NCBI RefSeq assembly: GCF_015074785.1
Contig: NZ_CP042464.1
Coordinates: 1,798,001-1,862,000, forward strand
From: Segatella copri
GTDB lineage: Bacteria; Bacteroidota; Bacteroidia; Bacteroidales; Bacteroidaceae
Direction: 5' to 3'
DNA: 64,000 nt
Shown: positions 33,801 through 42,784 of the stretch, in pieces
How the letters are laid out: each line of letters opens with the position of its first letter
How positions within the stretch are numbered: the first letter of the stretch is position 1
The notes under the pieces: generated by a model
The model's database searches: none
The model's input: the letters and a program-made list of their open reading frames with translations, nothing else
What the model was told of the DNA's origin: nothing
Position numbers and translations under genes: made by a program

Positions 33801-35663
33801 TTAGTAAGGAAAAAGGAGCGGAAGAACGAAGGTCATCACAACGCCGATGATAATCTGCAACGGCAAACCTACCTTCACGTAATCCATAAACGTATAGCCA
33901 CCCGCCTTCATCACCAGCGCATTAGGAGGCGTGGAGAACGGAGAGGCAAAGCACATGCTGGCACCCAACGTAACCGCAAAGAGGAAAGAATAAGGACTCA
34001 CACCTACCTGCCGGGCCGCCACCAGGGCAATAGGAGCCATCAGCACAGCCGTGGCAGTATTGCTGATAAACATCGTCATCAGAGAAGTGGTAAAGTAGAT
34101 ACCTGCCAAGAGAGCCGTAGGTCCCATCGAACCCAAACTCTCAACCAGCCCCTGAGATACCAAGGCAGAAGCACCCGTCTTCTCAAGCGCCGTAGACATC
34201 GGCATCATGGCGGCTATCAGCACGATGCTCTCCCAGTTGATGGTCTTGTAAGCCGCCTCTACATTCCGGAAACATCCGGCAAAGACGGTCAGCAGTCCGG
34301 CGATGATGACCGCCGTGACCGGAGCCACAGGAATGAAATCGAACACCATCATCGCTATCATCAGCAGCATGATGGCAGCCGCCACAGGCGCCTTGTAATC
34401 CAAGAGCACCTTGTCGGCAGTCTTCTCTGGCTGGTCGATAACCACCCAGTTGCTCGTATCGGTAGCCAGATGAGCCAGATTGGTCCATTCGCCCTGCACC
34501 AGGAGCATATCGCCCACATGCAGTTTGGCGGCTATCAGATTGTCGGTAATATATTCATCGCCACGCTTTACGCCCAGCACGTTGATGCCGAAACGCTTGC
34601 GCAGGTTGGCATCGCCTATGCGCAGACCGGCAAAATTAGACGTAGGCATCACCACGATTTCGGTCAGTCCCAGGTCGTAGAAATCAATCTTTACATCCTT
34701 CATCTTCCTGAGGCCGTAATCGCTGGCAAAGCGTTTCATCTTCTCCTCCTCACCTATTATATATAAGGTATCGTGAACCTGAATGGTGCTGCTGCTCTTC
34801 GCCATGTTCTGGCTCACATCCTTCACCAGTCCCAGTCGTGATTTCTTCTCGTTTCTTATCTCGATGATACTCACGCCATATTTCTTCTGGATGCTCAGAT
34901 CCTTCAGGGTTTTGCCCACGATATCCATCTGCTCGCCATTCTCGTCGAGGGCGGCAGAAGGGCGGCGGCTAGGCACGATGTAGCGATGCAGATTATCGAG
35001 CAGCTGATATTCGTCTACCAGGTCATCAAGCGATTTGCCCTGCTTCTTTTTCTTACCGCTCTGCTTTTTGCTGAGGAAGATTTTGCTGAGCGGCATGAGC
35101 ACGATAATGCCGATGGCGATGACGATGATGCCCACAGGGAAGAAGCTGAAGAAGGCAAGCGGCTGATAACCGCCCTCGGTCAATACTTCATCGATAACCA
35201 GGTTGGGCGGCGTACCGATGAGAGTGAGCATTCCACCCAGACTTCCGGCAAAGGCGAGCGGCATGAGGAAACGCGACGACTGCATGCCCGAGCCCGCAGC
35301 TATGCTCATGATGATAGGCATCATGAGGGCCACCGTTCCGGTATTGCTCACGAAGGCGCCGATAAAGGAGGTTACGAGCATCACCAGCAGGAAGGTGATG
35401 GTTTCGTTGCCGCGCGAGAGCGCCATGAGCTTATTGCCCGTAAGCTTGGCAAGTCCGGTCTGCATGATAGCTCCACCCACCACGAAGAGTCCTATCATCA
35501 TGATGACGATGGGCGAAGAGAAGCCCGCCAGCGCCTCGGCAGGCGTCAGGATACCCAGAACCAGGAGTGCAGCCAGGGCGGTAAGCGCCACGATGTCGGC
35601 CCTCACCCTGCCCCAGATGAATAGGGCTACCGTAATAACCAATATGATAAGTGTTGTTGTCAT
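33801..35663 (-). CDS. SLC13/DASS-family permease with two internal RCK_C (TrkA-C) domains
   Basis: A 620-residue transporter of the CitMHS/SLC13 type. The N-terminal membrane half has FVSNTGTVALMMPIIMSIA and LTLIGTPPNLVIDEVL; the C-terminal half has FISNTATAVLMAPIALVAA and ASPFSTPPNALVMKAGGY, the paired SNT/TPPN-like motifs of the ion-transporter fold. Between them, about residues 215-390, lie two RCK_C domains (DIVGKTLKDLSIQKKYGVSI; NFAGLRIGDANLRKRFGINV). Known relatives carry sulfate, citrate or other di/tri-carboxylates. The substrate cannot be read, and the RCK domains suggest control by a nucleotide or ion. It lies 32 bp after an AraC regulator in the same direction. Confidence 0.85.
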   Translation of the reverse strand: MTTTLIILVITVALFIWGRVRADIVALTALAALLVLGILTPAEALAGFSSPIVIMMIGLFVVGGAIMQTGLAKLTGNKLMALSRGNETITFLLVMLVTSFIGAFVSNTGTVALMMPIIMSIAAGSGMQSSRFLMPLAFAGSLGGMLTLIGTPPNLVIDEVLTEGGYQPLAFFSFFPVGIIVIAIGIIVLMPLSKIFLSKKQSGKKKKQGKSLDDLVDEYQLLDNLHRYIVPSRRPSAALDENGEQMDIVGKTLKDLSIQKKYGVSIIEIRNEKKSRLGLVKDVSQNMAKSSSTIQVHDTLYIIGEEEKMKRFASDYGLRKMKDVKIDFYDLGLTEIVVMPTSNFAGLRIGDANLRKRFGINVLGVKRGDEYITDNLIAAKLHVGDMLLVQGEWTNLAHLATDTSNWVVIDQPEKTADKVLLDYKAPVAAAIMLLMIAMMVFDFIPVAPVTAVIIAGLLTVFAGCFRNVEAAYKTINWESIVLIAAMMPMSTALEKTGASALVSQGLVESLGSMGPTALLAGIYFTTSLMTMFISNTATAVLMAPIALVAARQVGVSPYSFLFAVTLGASMCFASPFSTPPNALVMKAGGYTFMDYVKVGLPLQIIIGVVMTFVLPLLFPY

Positions 35664-35695
35664 GTTTTAAAATTTTTATGTTATAATTACTGTAT

Positions 35696-36571
35696 TTATT
35701 CTCTCACCTGCTGCGGCGTCATTCCGGTATGTTTCTTGAAATAGCGGCAGAAGAAGCTGGCATCAGCAAAATGATATTCCCATGCCATCTCCTTGATGCT
35801 CTGGGCGGAGCGCTTGAGCTGCATCTTCAGCTGGAGCACCACATACTGGTCGATGATGATTTTGGGTGTATGCCCCGTTACCTGTCTCACGATATTCGAA
35901 AGATACTTGGAGGTGATGTTCATCTGCTCGGCATAATAGTTGACATCTCTCGATTTCTTGTAATCGCGTTCCATGAGCATCATGAAGCGGTTGAAGAGTT
36001 CCCTCACCCTGTAAGATTTCACCTCGTCGGGGCAGTTCTGCGGATTGCGTTGCAGATATTCGTGGAACCCTATGAAGAAGGCCTTGAGCTGATAGAGTAC
36101 CAGCTGCGAGATGCAGGTACAGTCGTGCTGCTCGAAATAGAGTCTGAGGAGGGCAAACATGCTGTCGATGATATGGGTAACCACAGGCGAATCCTGCCGG
36201 CATCGGTCCTCGCGCAGGGCAGAATAAACCGTCTGTTCGAGTTGCAGACTGGCTTCGCGCAGCAGAGATGGATTATATTTCAGCATCTCCACTTCGAAGG
36301 CAGAAGCATTCATTCCGGCACAAGTATCCCCCTCGCAGAAAGCGGAAGACTCCACCTTCTTCACCTCTACCACATCATTCGGAAACAGGGTGATGACAGC
36401 TCCCTCATAGAGATCCCAATCCTTATAATTCACATTCAGCACGGCCCTGCCCTTGCGGCAAAGGAGAATGGCTCCATAGGTCAATACCTGCGGCCCCTCC
36501 TGCCATCCGCTCAAATCAGAGCAGAAAAGACTGGCCTCCTGATAACTGTTCAGTTCAGATAATTCTATCAT
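35696..36571 (-). CDS. AraC-family transcriptional regulator
   Basis: A 291-residue regulator with an N-terminal cupin-like ligand-binding domain (about 15-120) and a C-terminal double helix-turn-helix. The second half shows VNYYAEQMNITSKYLSNIVRQVTG and IKEMAWEYHFADASFFCRYFKKHTGMTPQQVRE, typical AraC/XylS. It is divergent from the TolC-HlyD-MFS efflux operon and directly upstream of the SLC13-type permease, so it could regulate either. Divergent placement favours the efflux genes. Its minus-strand -7 box TATATTTG is at 36599-36606. Confidence 0.92.
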   Translation of the reverse strand: MIELSELNSYQEASLFCSDLSGWQEGPQVLTYGAILLCRKGRAVLNVNYKDWDLYEGAVITLFPNDVVEVKKVESSAFCEGDTCAGMNASAFEVEMLKYNPSLLREASLQLEQTVYSALREDRCRQDSPVVTHIIDSMFALLRLYFEQHDCTCISQLVLYQLKAFFIGFHEYLQRNPQNCPDEVKSYRVRELFNRFMMLMERDYKKSRDVNYYAEQMNITSKYLSNIVRQVTGHTPKIIIDQYVVLQLKMQLKRSAQSIKEMAWEYHFADASFFCRYFKKHTGMTPQQVRE

Positions 36572-36598
36572 AAATACCTTTTATTCGCTTTTTGCGTG

Positions 36599-36703
36599 CA
36601 AATATACGGAAATAATGTGAGAAAAAAGAACTTTTGTTCCGAAAAAAATCCATGCGGCACGAAAAATTTAAAACGGATATTCGCCAAAATCGCCGTACCT
36701 TTG
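36599..36703. promoter_or_regulatory. Divergent promoter region araC / efflux operon
   Basis: Minus-strand TATATTTG at 36599-36606 and plus-strand TACCTTTG at 36696-36703 face away from each other across about 90 bp. Neither has a clear TTTG -33 box, as expected for promoters that need an activator. Confidence 0.55.
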
Positions 36704-36757
36704 CACCCGAATTCATGAGATAACTGATTTATAAAAAAAATAATAACAGATTTTTGA

Positions 36758-38080
36758 ATGATAAAGAAAATGATGATTGCAGGCCTTCTCATCTGGGGAG
36801 GCTCTCTATGGGCTGTGGCTCAAAACAGGATGACCATCGCCCAACTCTTCGAAAGAATCGAAGAAAACAGCAAGTCGCTACGAACCTCGAAATCGGGCGT
36901 AGAAGCTGCCAGCATCGGTATCGAATCAGCTAAAAGCAAGAAACTGCCCGACCTCGATGCGTCCCTCTCCTTCAGTTACATCGGAAACGCCCTGATGACC
37001 GACCGCGACTTCAGCAACGCCCAAGGTTTGAAATCGCCCCACTTCGGCAATAATTTCGCCTTCCAGGCACAGCAGGTGGTTTATGCTGGTGGCGCCATCA
37101 ACGCAGGCATCCGCCTCGCCGAACTGGGCAAGCAGCAGGCAGAGGTGGGCGTGAAACTCACCCGTCAGCAGGTTCGCTTCATCGCCCTGGGACAGTATCT
37201 GGACCTCTACAAGATAGACAACCGTATCAAGGTATATGAAAAAAACATCGAGCTCACCCGCCAGCTCATCGCCGACATCAAGGCGAAACAAACCCAGGGA
37301 ATGGCGCTCAAGAACGACATCACCCGATACGAACTGCAGATGGAGAGCCTGAAACTGGGACTCACTTCGCTACGCAACAACCGCAGTATCCTGAACCACC
37401 AGCTCCTGAATACGCTCGGCATGAACCAGGAAGATAAAGGGGAACAGGAGATGCAGATTATTCCGGACGCTACGATTGCAGACAAGGCTTACGCCAAGGA
37501 TGGAGAAGCTTACTGGCAGACGGCAAGCACGATGAATTCGCCCCTGCTGGAACAGAGCAGCAACGCCATCAGGATAGCGGAACAGAAGGAGAAGATTGCC
37601 AAGAGCGACCTGCTGCCGAAAGTGGCTCTGGTGGCTGCCGAGAATTTTGACGGACCTATCCTCTTCGAGTTGCCGCCGATAGACAAGAATCTGAACGTAT
37701 GGTATGTGGGCGTAGGCGTGAAATACAGCCTCAGTTCGCTCTTCAAGAGCAACAAGCGCATCAGACAGGCTGCCGTAGAAACCCGACAGGCAAAGGAAAG
37801 CCATGCCCTGCAGGCTGAACAGCTGAACAATAGCGTACAGGCTGCCTACGTGCAATATCAGCAAACCTACGTAGAACTGGAAACGCAACGCAAGAGCGTA
37901 GAACTGGCGCAGCAGAACTACGAGGTGATGAACGCTCGCTATCTCAGTCAGCTGGCGCTGGTAACCGACATGGTGGATGCATCGAACCTGAAGCTCAACG
38001 CCGAACTGAACGAGGTAGATGCCCGCATCAACATCGTATACGCTTATTACCGCATGAAATACGTAGCGGGAGAAATTTAG
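36758..38080 (+). CDS. TolC-family outer-membrane efflux protein
   Basis: A 440-residue exported protein (signal ending WAVAQN near residue 22) with long alpha-helical coiled segments in two repeats: NRMTIAQLFERIEENSKSL, GINAGIRLAELGKQQ-type helices and a C-terminal repeat ENFDGPILFELPPIDKNLN onward. This is the OEP/TolC trimeric channel layout. It is the first gene of the operon with HlyD-type and MFS partners, so the three form a tripartite pump. The spacing to the HlyD gene, about 100 bp, contains GTGAAGA heptads (38084-38110). Confidence 0.9.
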   Translation: MIKKMMIAGLLIWGGSLWAVAQNRMTIAQLFERIEENSKSLRTSKSGVEAASIGIESAKSKKLPDLDASLSFSYIGNALMTDRDFSNAQGLKSPHFGNNFAFQAQQVVYAGGAINAGIRLAELGKQQAEVGVKLTRQQVRFIALGQYLDLYKIDNRIKVYEKNIELTRQLIADIKAKQTQGMALKNDITRYELQMESLKLGLTSLRNNRSILNHQLLNTLGMNQEDKGEQEMQIIPDATIADKAYAKDGEAYWQTASTMNSPLLEQSSNAIRIAEQKEKIAKSDLLPKVALVAAENFDGPILFELPPIDKNLNVWYVGVGVKYSLSSLFKSNKRIRQAAVETRQAKESHALQAEQLNNSVQAAYVQYQQTYVELETQRKSVELAQQNYEVMNARYLSQLALVTDMVDASNLKLNAELNEVDARINIVYAYYRMKYVAGEI

Positions 38081-38083
38081 GAA

Positions 38084-38116
38084 GTGAAGAGTGAAGAGTG
38101 AAGAACGAAGAAACAA
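38084..38116 (+). repeat. GTGAAGA heptad repeat after the tolC-type gene
   Basis: Four tandem 7-bp units (GTGAAGA, last ACGAAGA) follow the stop codon directly. The same class of heptads occurs near 57765-57795 and 60775-60820. Confidence 0.75.
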
Positions 38117-38182
38117 CGTTCGGCGTCCGAAGGGAAAGCCAATTCATCTGCTCTTTTTCAAACAATAAAACAAACATAAATT

Positions 38183-39220
38183 ATGAATAAGAAGATTATC
38201 AAGAGAATATATAATGTAGTTATCATCCTCTGTTTTATAGGAGCCATCGGCTGGTGCTTCAGCCATTTTTATCATGGTAGCGACGTGGTTTATACCGATG
38301 ATGCCCAGGTGAACCGCCACATTACGCCTATCAACACGCGCGTATCAGGATTTATCAAGGAAATCCGTTTCTCCGACTATCAGCACGTGAAGAAGGGCGA
38401 TACACTCGTCATTATCGAAGATTCAGAATTTCGCCTGCATGTGGCTCAGGCAGAGGCTGGTCTACGCGGTTCTAAGGCCGGTTCTTCGGTTGTATCTGCC
38501 AGCATGGGAACCACCACTACCAACGTGCAGACGGCTTCGGCAGGTATCGAAGAGGCACGTGTAGACATGATGAACGCCAAGCAGGATTTCGACCGTTTTG
38601 CAGCCCTGATGAAGAAGGATGCGGTAACCCGCCAGCAATATGATAATGCCTACGCCCGCTATCTGGGAGCCAAGGCACGTTATGAGCAGGCAAGCAGCCG
38701 GAAGGCAAGTGCCGCCTCGGTTCGTAACGTACAGACCCAGCAGCTGGGCGGTTCGCGTGCAGGCGAGAGTGTGGCAGAGGCTCAGCTCAATCTGGCTCGT
38801 CTGAACCTTTCTTATACCGTAATCGTGGCTACCTGCGACGGCGTGATGGGCAGGAAAGATATCCACGAGGGACAGCTGGTTCAGCCAGGACAGATGTTGG
38901 CACGCATCGTGGATGACAACGATGTATGGGTAGTAGCCAACTATCGTGAAACCCAAATGGACGGCATCCAGGTGGGCAAGGCGGTAGATTTTACAGCCGA
39001 TGCCATTCCGGGTGTCGTATTCCACGGCAAGGTAGAGGCGCTCTCAGCAGCTGCCGGCAACGCCTACTCCATGATTCCGGTAGATAATGCCACCGGCAAC
39101 TTCGTTAAGGTAGAGCAACGCGTACCGGTTCGCATCGCCCTCACCCCAGACAACGACCCAAAACAGGTAGCCCTGCTCCGTGCCGGTCTGAACGTAGAAA
39201 CCAAGGTTCGCCTCAAATAG
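38183..39220 (+). CDS. HlyD/EmrA-family periplasmic adaptor
   Basis: A 345-residue membrane-fusion protein: one N-terminal transmembrane helix (about 7-28), a biotinyl-lipoyl-like start NRHITPINTRVSGFIKEIRF, a helical hairpin (about 90-190, rich in Ala, Gln, Arg), the second lipoyl half VIVATCDGVMGRKDIHEGQL and a beta-barrel domain WVVANYRETQMDGIQVGK. The EmrA-like WVVANYRETQ stretch and the following MFS gene point to an EmrAB-type drug or fatty-acid efflux pump. Confidence 0.92.
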   Translation: MNKKIIKRIYNVVIILCFIGAIGWCFSHFYHGSDVVYTDDAQVNRHITPINTRVSGFIKEIRFSDYQHVKKGDTLVIIEDSEFRLHVAQAEAGLRGSKAGSSVVSASMGTTTTNVQTASAGIEEARVDMMNAKQDFDRFAALMKKDAVTRQQYDNAYARYLGAKARYEQASSRKASAASVRNVQTQQLGGSRAGESVAEAQLNLARLNLSYTVIVATCDGVMGRKDIHEGQLVQPGQMLARIVDDNDVWVVANYRETQMDGIQVGKAVDFTADAIPGVVFHGKVEALSAAAGNAYSMIPVDNATGNFVKVEQRVPVRIALTPDNDPKQVALLRAGLNVETKVRLK

Positions 39221-39280
39221 AATGTTCTATAAACTATAGATAGAATGTTCTATAAACTATTAATTATTAATTATTAATTT
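39219..39280 (+). repeat. 19-bp direct duplication and TAATTAT run before the MFS gene
   Basis: AGAATGTTCTATAAACTAT occurs twice (39219-39237 and 39241-39259), followed by three TTAATTA units. The first copy begins inside the stop of the HlyD gene. Confidence 0.7.
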
Positions 39281-39286
39281 AAAAAA

Positions 39287-40819
39287 ATGCCAGGACCTCC
39301 TATGTTACAGGGACCCTTCCGCGTCCCTTCGTTCAACGGATATATTCCTCGCCGGTTGCAGCCTTGGATTTATCTCCTCTTCGCCTTCATCTTCCTGATG
39401 TCGGGCGGAATTTATGGAGGAGCCATGAGCCAGGTTATGGGCGAGTACAGTTTGATGAGAGAAGACGTGCTCATGATCATCATGTTCAACGTGGTGGGCG
39501 TGGCGATGCCATTCCCCTTCCTCTTCAAGATGAAGTTCCATTTTACCAACCGCCAGCTTCTGCTGAATGCGGCGTTGGTAGTGGCGGCTTGCAATTTTCT
39601 CATCATGTGGACCGATTCGGTTCCCGTGATGTGCATTCTCGCCTACATCGCAGGTTTCTTCAAACTCTGCGGCACCTTCGAGTGTATGAGTACCATCCAG
39701 CTATGGATGACCTCCAAGCGCGATTTTACCATCTTCTTCCCCCTGCTCTACTGCATCGTGCTGGGAAATATGTTCCTCTCGCCTTGGGTTACCGAACACC
39801 TTATTTATATATACCAGGATTGGCGCATCATCAACTGGACGATGACAGGCGCCCTGCTGCTGGTAGCACTCATCGTGTATGTCACCACCCACGACTTCCG
39901 CTTCATGAAGCCCCTGCCCTTCATCAGCCTTGATTATCTGGGGTGCATTCTCTGGTCGGCATGGATGCTGGAGTTCATCTTCTTCTTCACCTACGGCGAG
40001 CATTACAACTGGCTCGATTCGAGGATTATGCAGATGGATGTAGTACTCTTTATTTTTACAGGCTATTTCTGCATCCAGCGCATGCTCCACATCCGTCACC
40101 CTTACATCGCCCCAGCAGCATGGAAGTATAAACGGCTCATCCCGCTACTCATCCTCTTCGCCTTCGTAGAGTTCATGGGCAGTACGCCAAAGGTGCTGCA
40201 GACTGCCTTTACGGGCGGCGTGCTTCATTTCGGCACGTTTACCACCAATGTGCTCAACTTCGTAGAATGGGTGGGGGCCATCGCCGGATGCCTCTTCTGC
40301 CTGTTCTGGTGCAAGGTGCTCCATCAGAAATATACCCGACTGCTCACGATAGGCGTGGCAACGATGGTATGTTATCCCGTAATGATGTATTTCCTCATCG
40401 ACCCGGGACTCAACATCGAGGCACTCTATCTGCCCATCTTCCTCAGAAGCATCGGCAACGCCATCTTCTTCTGCATGTTGACCATCTATCTGGAAGAGCT
40501 GATGCCGTTTGAGCATTTCTTCATGGGACTGACGATGGCAGGCATCATCCGCAACGGCCCTGTTTCGGCGATGTGCTCCGGACTCTACAGCTACGGACTT
40601 CGCCATCAGATGGCAGAAAACATGTCGCGCGGACTGCCTTATGATGCCGGCAACCTGCTGATGATCAGCATCCGCGAGCTCTACGGACTAACCTGTCTCA
40701 TCGGCATCGGCGTGCTCATCATCTTCCTGCTCTGGGACATCCAGCCTATCCGCAGCACCCTGAAGAAGATGCCTGCCTGGAACTTTGTGGGAAGAAAAAT
40801 GAAGAAAAATCTTGCATAA
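39287..40819 (+). CDS. MFS transporter, EmrB/DHA2-like, of the efflux operon
   Basis: A 510-residue inner-membrane protein with about 14 hydrophobic helices. It lacks the strongly conserved DHA2 motif C and is rich in Met and Phe, as in the Bacteroidota MFS proteins that sit beside HlyD/TolC genes. Gene order outer channel, adaptor, inner pump implies one tripartite exporter under possible control of the divergent AraC protein. The substrate could be drugs, bile acids or fatty acids; none can be chosen from sequence. The C-terminal tail is basic and cytoplasmic. Confidence 0.85.
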   Translation: MPGPPMLQGPFRVPSFNGYIPRRLQPWIYLLFAFIFLMSGGIYGGAMSQVMGEYSLMREDVLMIIMFNVVGVAMPFPFLFKMKFHFTNRQLLLNAALVVAACNFLIMWTDSVPVMCILAYIAGFFKLCGTFECMSTIQLWMTSKRDFTIFFPLLYCIVLGNMFLSPWVTEHLIYIYQDWRIINWTMTGALLLVALIVYVTTHDFRFMKPLPFISLDYLGCILWSAWMLEFIFFFTYGEHYNWLDSRIMQMDVVLFIFTGYFCIQRMLHIRHPYIAPAAWKYKRLIPLLILFAFVEFMGSTPKVLQTAFTGGVLHFGTFTTNVLNFVEWVGAIAGCLFCLFWCKVLHQKYTRLLTIGVATMVCYPVMMYFLIDPGLNIEALYLPIFLRSIGNAIFFCMLTIYLEELMPFEHFFMGLTMAGIIRNGPVSAMCSGLYSYGLRHQMAENMSRGLPYDAGNLLMISIRELYGLTCLIGIGVLIIFLLWDIQPIRSTLKKMPAWNFVGRKMKKNLA

Positions 40820-40842
40820 TACAGAGATTTATGCTAACTTTG
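40811..40842 (+). promoter_or_regulatory. Promoter of the LMW phosphatase gene
   Basis: CTTG at 40811-40814 and TAACTTTG at 40835-40842 are 20 bp apart and followed by CA. The -33 element overlaps the end of the MFS gene. Confidence 0.65.
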
Positions 40843-40864
40843 CAAACAAAAAAAAGTTAGCAAC

Positions 40865-41353
40865 ATGACAAAGAAAGATAAACATACCATATTATTCATC
40901 TGCCTGGGCAACATCTGCCGCTCTCCGGCAGCCGAGGAAATCATGAAGAGTCTTGTAGAAAAAGCAGGGTTTCAGGATGAGTTTGAAATCGATTCTGCGG
41001 GCATCGGGGGCTGGCACATAGGTCAGTTGCCCGACAGCCGCATGCGCAAATGTGGCGCCGAGCATGGCTACAATTTCAACAGCCATGCCCGCCAGTTTCA
41101 GAAGTCTGACTTCGCCCGTTTCGAAACCATCGTGGTAATGGACAACGAAAACTACCGTGCCATTACCTCCATGGCTTCTTCAGAGTCTGATAGGAAGAAA
41201 GTAGTGCGCATGGCCGATTTCCTGACCCATCATCGTGAATACACCACCGTTCCCGATCCGTATTATGGCGACTATAGCGACTTCGAGCTCGTCATCACGC
41301 TTCTCGAAGATGCCTGCCAGGAATTGCTGGACAGCATTATCGGGAAAGGGTAA
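40865..41353 (+). CDS. Low-molecular-weight protein-tyrosine phosphatase
   Basis: A 162-residue cytoplasmic phosphatase. The P-loop ILFICLGNICRSPAAEEIM (C-x5-R-S at residues 13-20) and the general-acid Asp in PDPYYGDYSDFE near 135 define the LMW-PTP family. Such enzymes remove phosphate from tyrosine kinases of polysaccharide export (Wzc type) or act on other phosphotyrosine or phosphoarginine targets. No kinase or capsule gene is adjacent, so the target is unknown. It has its own promoter and a terminator immediately after. Confidence 0.95.
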   Translation: MTKKDKHTILFICLGNICRSPAAEEIMKSLVEKAGFQDEFEIDSAGIGGWHIGQLPDSRMRKCGAEHGYNFNSHARQFQKSDFARFETIVVMDNENYRAITSMASSESDRKKVVRMADFLTHHREYTTVPDPYYGDYSDFELVITLLEDACQELLDSIIGKG

Positions 41354-41366
41354 AAACAGATAAAAC

Positions 41367-41416
41367 AAAAAGGGATGAATCATCAAAATATCAGATTGAT
41401 GACTCATCCCTTTTTT
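41367..41416. terminator. Bidirectional terminator between LMW-PTP gene and mnmA
   Basis: AAAAGGGATGAATCATCA pairs with TGATGACTCATCCCTTTT with one mismatch, over an 11-nt loop, with A/T runs on both flanks. Confidence 0.88.
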
Positions 41417-41429
41417 CAATTTAAAATAT

Positions 41430-42512
41430 TTATACCGTAATCTCGCCCGAGCCATAGCAACGATGATGATGCTCATCATAAACTACACAGAACTGGCCGG
41501 GAGCCACACCATGAATCGCCTCTTCTGAATGAATCATCCAGCGGCCGTCTTCCAGCTTTTCTATCGTAGCAGGATGATACTCCGGCGTATGGCGAATCTT
41601 GAAAGTTACCTTCTGTATAGCAACCTCGCGTGTGAGGAAATGGAAATCATGGAGAGGAAAATCCTTCTTGTATGCCGACTGCGGATCATAACCATGACTC
41701 ACATACAGGATGTTGTTCTCTACATCCTTCTTAATCACGAACCAGGGACCGCCGCCAAAGCCCAAGCCCTTGCGCTGGCCGATGGTATGAAACCACAAAC
41801 CCTTGTGCTCGCCTATGCGCTTGCCCGTCTCCATCTCTATGACATCGCCCGGCTTCTCGCCCAGATAACGGCGGATATAATCATTATAATTTATCTGTCC
41901 CAGGAAGCAAATTCCCTGGCTGTCCTTGCGCTTGGCATTTATCAGATGCTCCTCTTCGGCTATCTCGCGAACCTCATTCTTGATATGATGGCCGATAGGG
42001 AAAATCGCTTTTTTCAATTGCCAGCTCTCTATCTGAGCCAGGAAATCAGTCTGGTCTTTTACAGGATCAGGACTCGTGACAAGCCATTTGTCGCCATTTT
42101 CATCCGTTTCGGTCTGCGCATAATGCCCCGTGGCGATGAGGTCGTAGTTGTGACCCATCTTCTCATCGAAGGCACCAAACTTAATCAGGCGGTTGCACAT
42201 TACATCCGGATTAGGCGTAAAACCCGCCTTCACCTTCTCCATCGTATAACGGGTTACCTCGTTCCAATATTCATGATGACAGTCAACCACTTGCAGCTTG
42301 CACCCATACTTTCTAGCCACAGCCGTAGCCATCTCCAGGTCCTCCTCCGAAGAGCAGTCCCACTCCTCTTTCTCCTCAGGACCAATCTTGATGTAGAAGC
42401 AATCAGGATGCAGGCCCAGCTGGGCAAACTCCCAAACCACAACCGAACTGTCGACGCCTCCCGAAAGGAGCACGGCAATTCTCTTATCCTTTATTTCGTC
42501 AATATTCAGCAT
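41430..42512 (-). CDS. mnmA: tRNA-uridine 2-sulfurtransferase MnmA
   Basis: A 360-residue enzyme that thiolates U34 of tRNA-Lys, -Glu and -Gln. The PP-loop is RIAVLLSGGVDSSVVVWEF (residues 10-28). The two catalytic cysteines lie in NPDVMCNRLIKFGAF (about 105) and KDSQGICFLGQINY (about 205), and FHTIGQRKGLGFGGGPWFV and the C-terminal beta-barrel are intact. Some Bacteroidota have two MnmA copies; only one is seen here. A minus-strand TAATTTTG at 42542-42549 is the probable -7 box, with TTTG 23 bp further upstream. Confidence 0.96.
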   Translation of the reverse strand: MLNIDEIKDKRIAVLLSGGVDSSVVVWEFAQLGLHPDCFYIKIGPEEKEEWDCSSEEDLEMATAVARKYGCKLQVVDCHHEYWNEVTRYTMEKVKAGFTPNPDVMCNRLIKFGAFDEKMGHNYDLIATGHYAQTETDENGDKWLVTSPDPVKDQTDFLAQIESWQLKKAIFPIGHHIKNEVREIAEEEHLINAKRKDSQGICFLGQINYNDYIRRYLGEKPGDVIEMETGKRIGEHKGLWFHTIGQRKGLGFGGGPWFVIKKDVENNILYVSHGYDPQSAYKKDFPLHDFHFLTREVAIQKVTFKIRHTPEYHPATIEKLEDGRWMIHSEEAIHGVAPGQFCVVYDEHHHRCYGSGEITV

Positions 42513-42632
42513 ATTCTTTCCTGTTTATAATAATCCGGTTGCAAAATTACGAAAAAAAACTGATATAATGAGCAAAGAAAGGGCTAGAAATGCATGAGAA
42601 AGAGAAAAGAAAAGCCCGCAAAGCCTATTTTC

Positions 42633-42653
42633 GCTATAGAAAATACTTATAGC
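42633..42653 (+). promoter_or_regulatory. Candidate LysR-type binding site upstream of the AspT-type gene
   Basis: GCTATA-N9-TATAGC followed by CG is a 21-bp inverted repeat of T-N11-A type. It lies about 50-70 bp before the -7 box at 42705-42712, the usual activation position. A near-identical box lies in the leader of the LysR gene at 46065-46085. Confidence 0.65.
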
Positions 42654-42704
42654 CGTATTCATAGCTTTTAAACATAAAACGAGTTTTGCTTTCGTATTTA
42701 TCTA

Positions 42705-42712
42705 TACCTTTG
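42705..42712 (+). promoter_or_regulatory. -7 element of the AspT-type/ThrE operon
   Basis: TACCTTTG followed by CAA, about 73 bp before the ATG. A TTTG at 42685-42688 is only 16 bp upstream, so the -33 is weak, as expected if an activator is needed. Confidence 0.6.
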
Positions 42713-42784
42713 CAATCGATTTCAGAAATCGATAAGAAAGAATGTTTTTGAAAATTCAGTATTTACATTAATAGATAAAGAAAA